Assembly: GCA_001598975.1 (NCBI GenBank)
Contig: BBXU01001035.1
Span: 1-12,300 of the forward strand
Direction: 5' to 3'
Source: Parachlorella kessleri
Lineage: Eukaryota > Chlorophyta > Trebouxiophyceae > Chlorellales > Chlorellaceae
DNA: 12,300 nt
The notes beneath the pieces are model-generated. The model ran no database searches, was not told the origin of the DNA, and saw only the letters and a list, made by a program, of their open reading frames with translations. This document shows, in pieces, positions 1 through 9,121 of this stretch (positions within the stretch are counted from its first letter, which is position 1; each line of letters begins with the position of its first letter). Made by a program: the position numbers and the translations under genes.

Positions 1-3000
1 CCTCTGCACAGCAGCCATGGGACTGCTGCTCCTGGCCAGCCGCGCAGGCGCGGCCGCTGCCGCGGCGGCTGCCGCCGCTGCCGCTGGCGTGCGGCCAGGC
101 GCAGCCACGGCAGCCACCCCGCCCGCCGCCGTCCCCGCCGCCGCCTGTGATTCTGCAGCCGCCGCAATGCCGCTCAGTGCCGGCACGACAGGCTGCTGCT
201 GCAAGGGTGCAGGTCCAGCAAGAGCACGGCGCAGCCACCCTGGAACCCCACCCGCTGTTGCTGCTACTGGCGGGGGCAGGGCTGGAGAGGTCAGCCTGCG
301 GCGCTTGGCGGCGGGTGGTATGAGCGGTGGAAGCCCCAGTGGTTGCCTTACGGGGGACGTGACATCTGCCCCCTCGCCTGCAGCCGCGGCAGTGCCTGGC
401 TCGAGCTTCACCTGCCCCACACCCGTCCGCAGGAACACCGGGTGCAGCCGCAAGGGCTGTGGCTGCTGCTGCTGCAGCGGCGGCCCCTGCCCCTGCCGGG
501 GGCGGTCCGCTCGCTGCTCCTGCCGCTGTGCGTGCTGCTGCTGCTGCTGCAGGGCAGACAGCGGCACCGGCTGGGCCACCGTCACCGCCTGGCCTCCGTC
601 CCCTCCACGACCCGCCACCTGCTGTGCTGCCGCCGGGAGATCCGCTCCTCTGTGTGACGGCTCTGCTGCCCTGCCAGCTGTGTCATCCTCTGAGCTGTCT
701 ACCAAGTCAATGTAGATGGTCTCTGGGACGGGTACTGTTGGTGCCGGCGCTGGCTGAGTTGCAGCAAGGGTGTCCTCGGCAACCGGGCAAGCGGCAGGGC
801 CTGCACCCTCCTGCACTGCTGCTGGACCCCATCTCTCCCTTGCTCCCGCACTCTGCAGGGCCTCCACTACACGCCGCTGTGCCTGCTGCGCAGCGACATG
901 CTGCTGTGCCTGCTGCTGCTGGCCTTGCTGTGGCTGCTCTGCCCGACCTGCCTGCTTCGCCTGCTCTCCTGCCAGGGCATGCTGGCCTTCCAGCGGCTCA
1001 TCTGCACCACCCCCCGTGCCCAGGTTGCCCCAGGGCCCCCCCCCAGGAAGCAACCTGGCAAGGCGGCAGCAGGCGGGCCCACAGGCTGCTGTGCCTGCTG
1101 TGCCTGCTGTGCCTGCTGTGCCTGCTGCGCCAGCTCGTCCAACCCTGGCCCCATGGGAACCCCCGGCCGGGAGTGCTTGGAGGCCTCGTTCGAGCCATGC
1201 CAGGGCGGGCAAGGAGCTATAGGCCTGCTGAGGAGGAGGCCTCTGTGTAAGAGGCCCTACGACCGGCCGCACATGGGAGCCGCCGTGCAGCAGGCAGCCG
1301 TAGCAGTAGCAGCGGCGGCACCACATGGCGTACTGCTCCCCTTCCAGCTCCTCAAACCTGCAGAGGCCAACAGGTGAAAAGGGGGATATTGTGCGGGCCA
1401 AAGCAAGGTTATTGCGGTGTGTGCTGTGTGTGCTGTGGCAGCAACAGGTCTTGGCTCCTCCTTCTGCAGATGCTGCAAGATGCAAGGCAGTTGGTATAGT
1501 GCTGAAGTGCAGGGGGGGAGGGCATATGGTATATGAATGGTCAGCAGCCACCGCAGAGTGTAGTGGTGATCCTCGCAAAGCCTCCAGGATCAGATTCCAG
1601 TCTGGCAGGCAGGCATGGCACTGGAGGGCAGGTGCAGGCATAAGCTAGGGTGCCTGGCACACACCTCCTTAATCGTAGCCAGCGCAATTTCCGGCGAGTC
1701 ACACTCACGTCATGGAAAGCACCGATCTGGCAGGCGCAGGCGCCAACGCCCCGTCAGCATCCCCTGCGCGCTGCCCTGCAAGCTGCGCCTGCTCTGCCTG
1801 CTTTGCCTGCTGTGCTAGCAGGTGCTCAGCGCGGCCTCTCACCCCGGCCACCGTGGCCTCGAGTTTCTCTGCAATAGCCCGAACCACATCCTCGCCTGCA
1901 GCAGGCAATAACCGCAAGGTACTGCATTGTCCATTTCACACCTACCTCTCCTCAGCCAGCATTGCCTGCCATCATCGACAGAAACACAAGCGGCCATGGC
2001 AGATCGTCCAGCAAATTCCCTTGCATGCATGCAAGTGCAAATGCACTGTGGCGACTCACCTGTGCCGAACTCCTGCATTGTCTCGCGAAGGGCGTACTCA
2101 ACCTTGGCACGGTTGATGCCATCAAGTGCCATCAGGTCGCACTGCAAACCAATTGTTAAGCCATGCGAAGGTAAGGCAGGTATCAAGCCATGCGACTCTA
2201 AGCCAGGTATCAAGCAGAGATCAACTGTAAGCTGTGGGTTTTCTAAGGCGGCAGGGTCCCTGCGCGAGTGTCACAATGCTATCTACCAAGGTAAGCCCTT
2301 CAGCTGGCATGCGGTAAAGTGTGAGCCACTGGCGTGCCGGCACCCCCAGCCTTTGCCTCCCCGCTGGTCAGCACTTGCGCTCCCCGCACCCGCCCTGCCC
2401 AGCTGTCCCATCAGCTGTCAGTAACCCTTCCAAGTGCTCGCCTTACCCTCTCAGGTTCCTCAGCATCCTCCTCATCACTAGCAGGCACCGTCTCTCCCAG
2501 GTCATCACTGTAGAACATGCGGCGCCCCACCTGCACACGGGCGACATACCAAGCTTGCCTTAGAGATGGAGCCATGCCGCTCGCTTGCCCGGTTCGCAAC
2601 CCTGCAGGTGCTGCTGTGGGCAAGACCGGTGGCGACAAGTAGCATAGCAACAGGGTGCCGGGGAGGATAGTCGCGACACGGCAGCGCTACGACAGGCGGC
2701 GGCAAACGCCCCAGCACCTTATGGCAGAGGCTTCCCCCCAAACATGTAGGCTGTGATACCTGGCAGTAGCACCAGCCACTGCCTCATGACTAACAGATCG
2801 ATATATGTCATGTGAAGTCATGGAGAGATTCCAGAGCTAGTGGTAAAGCCTAGTCTCACAGCGTATCACCACCTAACCGTGGGTCCCAACTGGACTCACA
2901 GGACATGGGAATGACGGACCCCACGCTCACCTCCCTGGGATCATGCGCGTTGCGCCGCACGTGCTCCCAAGACTTGTAATGTGGCACCGGCTGTGTGGGC

Positions 3001-4142
3001 GGCAGCAGCAGGGCATACAGGGGCTGCCTGGCAGCGGCGGAGCTTCCAGGACCCACTCCACTGTTGCCTGGTACCTTCACTGTCCTGCGGGTGCCCCACA
3101 GCACGTGTCAGAGAAGGGCACCGACAGGTGAGAGCTGCTGGCCTGCTGCGTATAGGCTGGGTGCAGGTCACAGGCCGGCCGGTCAGGCTGCCCCCTTGGG
3201 CACAGCTGCTTGTTATGGCTAACATTTCCCTCAGCTCAATGGTGGTTAATCACCAGGTGATGCTGGCGGCGCCACAACTGCAGGGGGCAATCATACTGGC
3301 CCACAAGTCCCTCCTTTGCCAGGGGTGGTGCGCAGGGTGCCAGGCTTCAACACAGCAGTGCAGCGCGATGCTAGCAGCCACTGCGGGCGAGACCTCTCTC
3401 ACTTGGTGAGCGGCTGGGGCGTGGCTGTGGGTGAGATGCCCCCAAGGGCTGCCTCACATTTCCGGGGAGACTTGTGGTGTTGGTGCTGCAGCGGCGACTT
3501 CGAGAAGGGGGCCGCAGCTGTTCTCAAAATGGGTACCGCTGGCCGTGCTAGGCGCTGTGCCTGCTGTGCTGCCAGGCAGGCATCCAGCGCAGCCTGCACT
3601 GTGTGCAAGGGTTGCATGTCAGGAGGAAATGGGTGGCGGATGAGCGCACCCAGGCAATGCTCACAGGTCCAAGCATAGGCAACTCTTGCGAGTGCCTCTC
3701 CTGCCCCGTTTAGGAGGAGCCATAAGAAAAGTGCGTGGGCACAGGCTCGCGAGCGAGACCTGCTCCTGTCGGTGATACTAGTCCTTAGCACTGTAAAGCA
3801 CATATGGCGGTCCCACCAACAGTAACGCCGGTACCAGCAGCAGCCCGTATTACCCTGGACCATGTCTAAACCGATGCACACCTTACTCTGCTGTAGCAGA
3901 GCTGACACCACCGCCCGCCGCCTCTGGCTGTATGCCTTCTGATGGCTTAAGAAGGCCTTGGTTACTGCCTTTTTCAAACCTTCGGCTCCCCCGCCGCCTC
4001 TAAAGGTGACCGTCTCTGAGTCTCCCCGGAAGGTGCCATCGACTGGTGGGTGCTGGGCGCCATCCGAGGGCCCTAGCTCCGGTGGTGTCTCTGCCAGGAG
4101 CAGCGGCTCCACCCCGCTGTACTGTGGGGCCTCACAACTCAT
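1..4142 (-). CDS. EZH: Enhancer-of-zeste (E(z)/EZH/CLF) homologue, H3K27 methyltransferase of PRC2, N-terminal part; 3' end outside window
   Basis: Exons inferred on the minus strand: 4142-3887, 3700-3458, 3067-2931, 2530-2447, 2141-2060, 1895-1709, 1357-1 (open at the edge). Together they give 782 codons without a stop, and splice phases agree at all six junctions. The ATG at 4142 is the first after an in-frame TGA. Residues about 55-85 are a basic helix resembling the EED-binding end of EZH2. PVPHYKSWEHVRRN (193-206) and VGRRMFYSDD...ASDEED (from 213) match the plant CLF/SWN segments around PYTTW and VGRR.YYD..SDSEE. Residues about 250-297 resemble the SANT1-like domain. WCRRCYCYGCLLH (342-354) and CGPAC (422-426) match the zinc-binding cysteines of E(z) proteins. 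A Gln/Ala/Pro-rich linker of about 350 residues follows. In the family, E(z) methylates histone H3 Lys27 in the nucleus with EED and SUZ12 partners. The catalytic CXC-SET part is not in the window, so activity is inferred from homology. The exon 1/2 junction and first exon are least certain. Confidence 0.87.
295..306 (-). other. Candidate monopartite nuclear localisation signal in E(z) linker
   Basis: Residues about 679-686 read AAKRRRLT, a K-R-R-R cluster flanked by Pro/Ala-rich sequence, as in classical importin-alpha-binding signals. This fits a nuclear chromatin protein. Confidence 0.45.
400..411 (-). other. Candidate SUMO acceptor site (VKLE) in E(z) linker
   Basis: Residues 646-649 are V-K-L-E followed by Pro, a match to the SUMO acceptor consensus (hydrophobic-Lys-x-Glu). 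It lies about 100 residues after the SUMO-interacting-like segment. The consensus is short and common, so this is weak alone. Confidence 0.35.
682..717 (-). other. SUMO-interacting-motif-like segment in E(z) linker
   Basis: Residues about 544-555 read IYIDLVDSSEDD, a hydrophobic core followed by Ser and acidic residues. This is the layout of SUMO-interacting motifs such as those of PIAS/SIZ ligases. It stands out as an ordered, non-repetitive island in a Gln/Ala-rich linker. Its role is inferred from motif shape only. Confidence 0.5.
1085..1129 (-). repeat. 9-bp tandem repeat in E(z) exon 7
   Basis: About five copies of a 9-bp unit (gctgtgcct on the plus strand). Read in the exon frame on the minus strand it gives Ala-Gly-Thr repeats (about residues 406-420). 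A shifted frame would give Gln-Gln-Ala. The Ala-Gly-Thr frame is the right one because CGPAC, a conserved E(z) cysteine motif, follows directly in that frame. The repeat lengthens the spacer between the two zinc-binding motifs to about 67 residues; from memory it is about 22-26 in EZH2 and CLF. Confidence 0.85.
2158..2211 (+). repeat. Two tandem 27-bp repeats in E(z) intron 4
   Basis: Units at 2158-2184 and 2185-2211 both start aagccatgcga and end ccaggtatc or gcaggtatc, and a third truncated start (aagcagaga) follows. They lie within the intron (2142-2446) close to its 3' splice site on the minus strand (exon 5 begins at 2141). No function is evident. Confidence 0.8.
3701..3886 (-). other. 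E(z) intron 1, stop-free and a multiple of three (exitron-like)
   Basis: The inferred intron starts GTAAGG after ...CAGA and ends CTAAACGGGGCAG, with CTAAAC as a plausible branch point. It is 186 nt long, divisible by three, and has no stop in the reading frame, so retention would insert 62 codons. The translated intron is Trp/Cys/Arg-rich and unlike the flanking protein, which favours removal. An alternative donor (GTGTGC, 5 nt further on) exists but does not keep phase with this acceptor. Confidence 0.55.
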
Positions 4143-4457
4143 GAGCCCGGCTTTCCAAGCGAAAAACGAGTCCGCAAAGCCATCAGTGGTGGCAAGTCAT
4201 GAGGGCAAGACATGTTGCGTCTAGACACTCAAGCAACCAAGCGTGCCGGATAAGGTCATTCAAGAGATTGCAGTTAATTGCATGTATTGTATGATCAGTT
4301 TTTGAGAGTTTGGTTGTTGCCAATTTGTCGCAGGGAATCGGCTGAGGAGTATCCCTGGATGCTGCGCTACAAGATGTTAAACTAGGCCAATCCTCGTGCT
4401 CTTCTTTGGTCTTGCTGAATACAATCAATCCAATGACCTGAGCAATCACGTCACGCC
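4143..4457. promoter_or_regulatory. Divergent promoter region between E(z) and SPF45
   Basis: The two start codons point away from each other across 315 bp that is more AT-rich than the neighbouring exons. CCAAT boxes on the plus strand are at 4320-4324, 4387-4391 and 4430-4434. An ACGT-core element (tcacgtca, about 4448-4455) lies just before the SPF45 ATG. No TATA box was convincingly seen. Transcription start sites cannot be located, so part of this stretch must be 5' UTR. Shared regulation is an inference from layout. Confidence 0.6.
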
Positions 4458-7400
4458 ATGTTTTCTGGCCTGTACGGGGACCTCCCTCAGGCCAAGGATG
4501 AGGACAAGAAGGCCGCAGGAGGCTGGGCAGGGAGCGGGCTGATGGCCCCCACCAAGAGGACAGCGGCCATGGCGCCTCCACCATCGGTGCTGCGCGCAGC
4601 AGGTGGCAGGGGGCGAGGCAGAGAAGGACCTCCGCCTGTCGCGGGCGGCAGGGGCGGCGGCAGGGGCCCTGGACCTGCAGCTGCAGCCGCCAGTGGCACG
4701 CCCAAGGCTGCTGTAATTGCAGCGGCCGCAGCCGCCGAAACCACGCCAGTGCTGGCCTCTGCAGCTGCAGCGGCGCAGCAGGCCAGCAGCGCGGCCGCAG
4801 CCATCTTGGCCGCGGCCACTGGCGGCATGAGCCTGGGACAGGACCTGAAAGAGGAGTACGACCCGACACGTCCAAATGACTATGAGCAAGTCCGGAAGGA
4901 GCGGGAGCGGCTGCGCAAGTGAGTGGCGTCGTGCTGTATGCTGTCGTGGTGCGCCAGCCAAGCACTTCGCCGGATTCTCCTGTGGAGGCTCTGCCATGCG
5001 TTAGTGTGACTGTCCTCCCCATATTCGTGGGTGGCTGGGTTGAGGTGCTAGAGGTACTGCGTGATCACCTCCGTCTAGAGAGGGGAGAAGTTGGGTGGCA
5101 CAAGCTGCGGGAGGCATACCCTGCTTGCTCTGATAAAAAGTAGTAGTCCTTGTGTATGTGTGCAGGGAAGCTGAGGCGGAGGCTGAGAGGCAGGAGCGGC
5201 TAAGGGAGTTGAAGGAGCTTGAGGAGCTGGAGATGCAGCGGCAGGTGCGGTTTCCCCCTTTGCCTACGGCGTGCAAAGCTTCTCAGTCTGAATACCACAC
5301 GCCAAGGACCTGGGTGGTCGTGCGGGTCTCAGTTCAGGGTTTGCGAGTGGGATGTCAGGTGCAACTGGCTGCTGCTCGGGTTCCCAAAGCCAGGGTGATC
5401 GCATGGACGGTCGCAGCGGCCCGGCCATGCCAGCAGCCCAAGGCAGCTGGGTGCTGTAAGTCAGGACCTTGGCCAGCCGTGGTAGCAGCAAGTGTACCCC
5501 CACTTGTTACCTGCCATTTTGGCAGTTTCGAACACCCTTATAGTCAACAGCCTGTAAAAAGCTGTGCAGGAAGAGGAGCCAGAGCCTCTTCCACCCACAA
5601 TACTGCCGCCAGCAGCAATACCCGCCGCTGGAGCAGCACCCCAAGAGCCCATGCAGCTGGACGAGTCGCAGAGGCGAGAAGCCCTGAGCCTCTCGGGGGA
5701 GGAGGCATTCAGGAGAAGAGCCATGCTGAGCGGCGGCGGGGGCGGGGCGCCGGCGCCGGGCGAAGGCGCCGGCGAGGGCGGCCTGGGGCTGGGCAGCGCG
5801 GCAGGCGGGCTTGGGTTTGGGGCAGCGGGCACAGCGGGCGGGGCGCCGGGGGCGGGGCAGCCCAAGGGCATGGGCCTGGCGCAGAAGCTGCTTGAGAAGA
5901 TGGGGTGGAAGGAGGGGGAGGGGCTGGGCAGGAATCGGCAGGGCATGAGCGCGCCCCTCATGATGCAGGTGCGCGCGGCTGCAGCATGTTGCCCTCTGCT
6001 GTGGGAGGCCGTGTTGAACATGCAACCGGTGTCTGTAAAAGGCTGATCCGGGGTTTGAGCCTGTCCAGTTGGCTTGCTGTGTTGGTGTGCCGGCGCACTC
6101 CTCTTGCGACCACCCAGGGAACCTGGGCAGTGGAGGTGCAGTAGGAGTAATCCGCAAAGCTAAGTGCACAAGGAGCATCACACGGTTGTGGCCCTGGCAT
6201 GTGCGGCGCACATCACTACTTGCAACTGCGGGTGCGCGCTTCGGTGTGCAGAAAACGGATGTGCGCAGCGGCGTCATTGTCAGCGCGGGCGCGGGCGGGC
6301 CGCCGCCCGAGAAGCGCCCAAAGCAGGGCGCCGTCATCACCGGCACACCCAGCAAGTAAGACAAGGGCTGGCTGCTGCACGTCCACGGGAGTTGACATCA
6401 CAGCCCAGCTTGAGTGTATGACTGAACACTGGTGGTTTGGCTTACATCCCTCATTATGTGTGCCTGCCTTGTGTCTTTGCCTCCTTGCTGGGTTTTGCAT
6501 AAATTGAACTCTTCTGTTGGCAAGATCCAGTCACGTATTTATGCCGGTGAGCAAGGGGGCCATGGCCCATCTTGGTCTTTCACACGCCGTGGGAGCTCCG
6601 GTGGTTCGGTGCACGCCTTGCCATATCCAAATCGTGGTTGACCTGCGGGTTGTGAGGGTGAATGGCCAGCTTTATGTCGGGTCCGTGATCACAACCTCAC
6701 ACCCAGCACCTGCCACCCTGTCTGGCCTGCAGGGTGGTCCTCCTGACAAATGTGGTGGGTCCCGGGGAGGTTGACGACCAGCTGGAGGACGAGGTGGGCC
6801 AGGAGTGCACAAAGTATGGCGCAGTGCAGAGGTGAGGCGCGGGGGTGGCATCACCTTACATGGTCGGTTTGGCTGCCAGCCAGCCAGCCTGACTGACTGA
6901 CCGCCTGACTGACTGCTTGTGGTCACTATATGATTGAAGCTTTCTTTCTTCTTGTGGCTCAGGCTGCTGGCGCCCCGGCTCCTGTGCCCTGCCCGACATC
7001 GAAGCCCAGGCACTGGCAGTGCACTGCACTTTGCTCTCCCTCGCTCGCTCGCTCGCTCGCTTGCTTGCTTGCTTGCTGGCTTGCTTGTGGGCGGTGAATG
7101 TGTCTCCACTTGACCTCGACACATTGTTTCTGACCGCTTGAATCATGCGTGCTACTGCAGCGTGATGATCTTTGAGGCCACAGAACCCGGGTTCCCCTAT
7201 GACCAGGCGGTGCGCGTGTTTGTGGAGTTTGGCAGGATAGAGGAGGCCACCAAGGTGAGAATGAAGGAATCAATTATTGATATGTTAACAGTCACTTGAA
7301 TACGCCAAGGCCTCAATACACCGTGCCAGCTGGATTGTAAGTTGACGCCAATGCACCAGGTTTGGTACAAGGTTGCCTCAAGGGGAGGCCTATTGGGGCC

Positions 7401-7806
7401 GCGGCTTCTGATCTTGGTCCTGATCAAAGCCGCGGCGTGAGTGGTATTTGCCACCTCAACCAGCAGCCGCCTCCCCCCTGCTGCACTTCTTATGGGACAT
7501 GGGGGGTCCCGCTGTTCCCAATGGCTAACTTTGTTGCTTGGTCATTTTTGAGAATGGAACGGACGAGACAAGAAGGGATCACACAGCAGTGTGGCAGGTG
7601 CCAGCTGCGTCAATGAGCAGAGCTTGGCCCTTTGCCTCAAAACCCAGAATCCTCAAACCCCCCCCCCCCTTCCTCCTCTGCTGCAGTGCCTGGTGGACAT
7701 GCAGGGCCGATTCTTTGGCGGCCGCACGGTCCATGCCTCCTTCTTTGATGAGGAGCGCTACGAGCGAAATGATCTGGCGCCCCGACCAGAGGAGGTCCGG
7801 CGGTGA
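4458..7806 (+). CDS. SPF45: Splicing factor SPF45/RBM17 homologue (plant DRT111/SFPS), G-patch and UHM-type RRM
   Basis: Seven exons join in phase to 451 codons plus stop: 4458-4918, 5166-5244, 5570-5968, 6252-6355, 6733-6831, 7161-7254, 7687-7806. The N-terminus [10 protein letters not shown] begins as in plant DRT111 proteins. A Gly/Arg then Ala-rich stretch follows (about 35-125), then the conserved [12 protein letters not shown] segment and a charged coiled coil (about 146-180). The G-patch is at 279-313 ([21 protein letters not shown]). The RRM spans about 349-442: [41 protein letters not shown] and [13 protein letters not shown]. Arg-Phe-Phe at 420-422 is the R-x-F signature of U2AF-homology motifs, which bind ULM peptides of SF1/SF3B1/U2AF. 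The family acts in 3' splice-site choice in the nucleus; plant members act in light and abscisic-acid dependent splicing. All introns are GT-AG. The protein is longer than human SPF45 (401 residues), partly through the Ala/Gly stretches. No TGTAA polyadenylation signal was seen downstream of the stop. Confidence 0.93.
6875..6919 (+). repeat. Tetranucleotide tract in SPF45 intron 5
   Basis: CCAG repeats pass into imperfect CTGA repeats (gccagccagccagcctgact and onward), in the intron 6832-7160. It is simple sequence with no coding role. Confidence 0.8.
7041..7087 (+). repeat. TCGC/TTGC microsatellite in SPF45 intron 5
   Basis: About five TCGC units are followed by about five TTGC units with one interruption, in the same intron as the tract near 6875. 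Such loci are often length-variable between strains. Confidence 0.9.
7658..7669 (+). repeat. Run of twelve C residues before the last SPF45 exon
   Basis: The run lies 17 bp upstream of exon 7 and forms part of the polypyrimidine tract that ends in CTGCAG at 7681-7686. The reported length may be affected by sequencing error, but it is intronic and does not alter the protein. Confidence 0.85.
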
Positions 7807-7857
7807 TGAGATATGGCAAGGGGGATGTGCAGCGTTAGCGGCTTGCAGAGGCTGGAT

Positions 7858-7916
7858 ACCCAGCGTACTGCGAGGCGTACCAGCCGCAAGTAGGAAAGGA
7901 TTTGGTTGCGATCCCC
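7858..7916 (+). repeat. Dispersed repeat, copy A
   Basis: About 60 bp aligned to 8478-8538 at roughly 80 percent identity by eye. Shared blocks are acccagcgtactgc, aggcgtaccag, and a ggaaagg.tttggt.gcga block. It begins about 50 bp after the SPF45 stop, so it probably lies in the 3' UTR. It may be a remnant of a short interspersed element; no complete element boundaries are visible. Confidence 0.7.
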
Positions 7917-8477
7917 GGCTTGCCTGAAGCTGGCATGGCAGCAGCTAGGTGGGATACGGACTTGTGCCACAGCTGGCCAGGACCAGCGTCTTGTTAACTT
8001 AGGTTGTGCGGGTGTGGCGCCGCAGCAGCTAGGACGCCAGTGGCCCGCTAACGGGGGGATTCCCAGCCGCCAGGGCGCTCTGCGTGCCTGCACGCGCTGG
8101 GGGTGTAGAGTCGACGCGGGGAAAAATATATGCGCTCTGGACGTGCAACCTCTGAAAGGGAATCGCCTACAGGTGAAGCCAGCTTGCCTAGGTGGGGTCG
8201 GGAATGCCCGTCCGGCGGGTTACCGCTGCCTGGTTGGTTTTGTTGGGCAAGCGTCAATGGCTGACGCGTGTGGACGGCCTCCTGCACATGCAACCAGGGC
8301 TACTTTTTGAAGCCCTTGGACATCGCCTGGAGTGCCCTCGACTCGGCCACATGGCCGGTCATGACCTTGATCAAGGCAGTGCAGCACATAACCCATGCTG
8401 CATGAATGAGTCGATGCAGCAGCTGATGCATGTCAGTGCTTACTGACCAGTGTACTGCATGGCACCAGCTCTTGTAC

Positions 8478-8538
8478 ACCCAGCGTACTGCAAGGCGTAC
8501 CAGTGGCAAGCTTGGGAAAGGGTTTGGTGGCGAAGCCC
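8478..8538 (+). repeat. Dispersed repeat, copy B
   Basis: This is the second copy of the element at 7858-7916, in the same orientation and about 620 bp away. It differs by several substitutions and a small insertion (cttg for ta). Two further short matches occur nearby: aggtggggtcg...gcccgtc at 8190-8212 and again at 9068-9090. This suggests that more than one degraded repeat copy occupies the interval. Confidence 0.7.
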
Positions 8539-9121
8539 AGATGACCAGTTGTTGCATGGCAAGTGTGCTGCATGGGCTCGGCTTGCTATCCAGTTCTGGA
8601 TCAATGAGCTGTCGCAGGAGCTGGCAAAAGAGCTGTCTTGGCACTGACTCTGCTGCTGTGGGAGGTGCTATGCCCATGGACTTCATTTCAAATGGACTTC
8701 AAGTTGAAGAATCGCCAAGGCACGGGTTGGAATTCTGTGCTACAGCTTGTAGCAACATGCCTGGCATGAGGCACACCATATGGACCAAAGTCTAGGGAGC
8801 ACCATGGCGTGCTCTCTTCAAACTTGGCACGCTGAGTGTCGAACTTTCTGGGAGAAGCTGCCTGTGAGAGCCAAGGGGGGACATCCCCAACTCCTGGCAG
8901 GGCGCCCTGGAGCGGTGGCGAAGCCGTGCCACCTCCCCCTGAGGAGCAACACATAATGCGTGTCTTCGATCTCGTTTGCCTTGGACGCACTCCTGGCCTG
9001 TGCAGCAATCTTTGTGAGACGTTTTGGAACTAAATAGGCAAGGGTTTGGAGTGGTACTGCGTACACGAGGTGGGGTCGTCAACGCCCGTCAACCTGTTGG
9101 CTGCAAGGCAACCCAGCAAGA

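Larger units (their letters stand above)
7807..9121. other. Region without a recognised gene between SPF45 and the acetate transporter
   Basis: About 1.3 kb holding the SPF45 3' UTR, the promoter and 5' UTR of the transporter, and a degenerate dispersed repeat. Open frames here are short, overlap on both strands and show no family motif. I saw no TGTAA polyadenylation signal; the nearest variant is tgtag at 8104-8108. The stretch 8640-8830 has repeated ttcaaa/atggactt words but no clear terminal inverted repeats or transposase. A non-coding RNA cannot be excluded by eye. Confidence 0.6.

Noticed and set aside
17..715. Long plus-strand open frame rich in Ala and Cys, and other plus-strand frames up to 1377
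   Set aside because: They are antisense shadows of the GC-rich, CAG/GCA-repeat E(z) exon 7. The minus strand carries conserved E(z) motifs in a continuous frame with matching splice phases; the plus frames show only low-complexity sequence.
682..717. PIAS/SIZ-type SUMO ligase, suggested by the IYIDLVDSSEDD motif
   Set aside because: No SP-RING or SAP domain is present, and upstream exons in the same frame clearly match E(z) proteins.
867..1154. Minus-strand frame coding Gln-Gln-Ala repeats (LDELAQQAQQAQQ), at first sight more natural than the Ala-Gly-Thr frame
   Set aside because: The CRRC and CGPAC motifs of E(z) both lie in the Ala-Gly-Thr frame on either side of the repeat, and that frame stays open for 452 codons. 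No frameshift is needed.
4183..5022. Minus-strand frames overlapping SPF45 exon 1, including an alanine-rich one at 4487-4828
   Set aside because: They are complementary readings of the Ala/Gly-rich SPF45 coding exon and have no motif of their own.
6672..7273. Minus-strand frames with Ser-Lys-Gln-Ala-type repeats near 7040-7087
   Set aside because: They are translations of the TCGC/TTGC microsatellite in an SPF45 intron.
7807..9121. Possible extra gene between SPF45 and the transporter (frames of up to about 130 codons)
   Set aside because: The frames overlap on both strands, contain repeat copies and lack recognisable domains or consistent splice sites.
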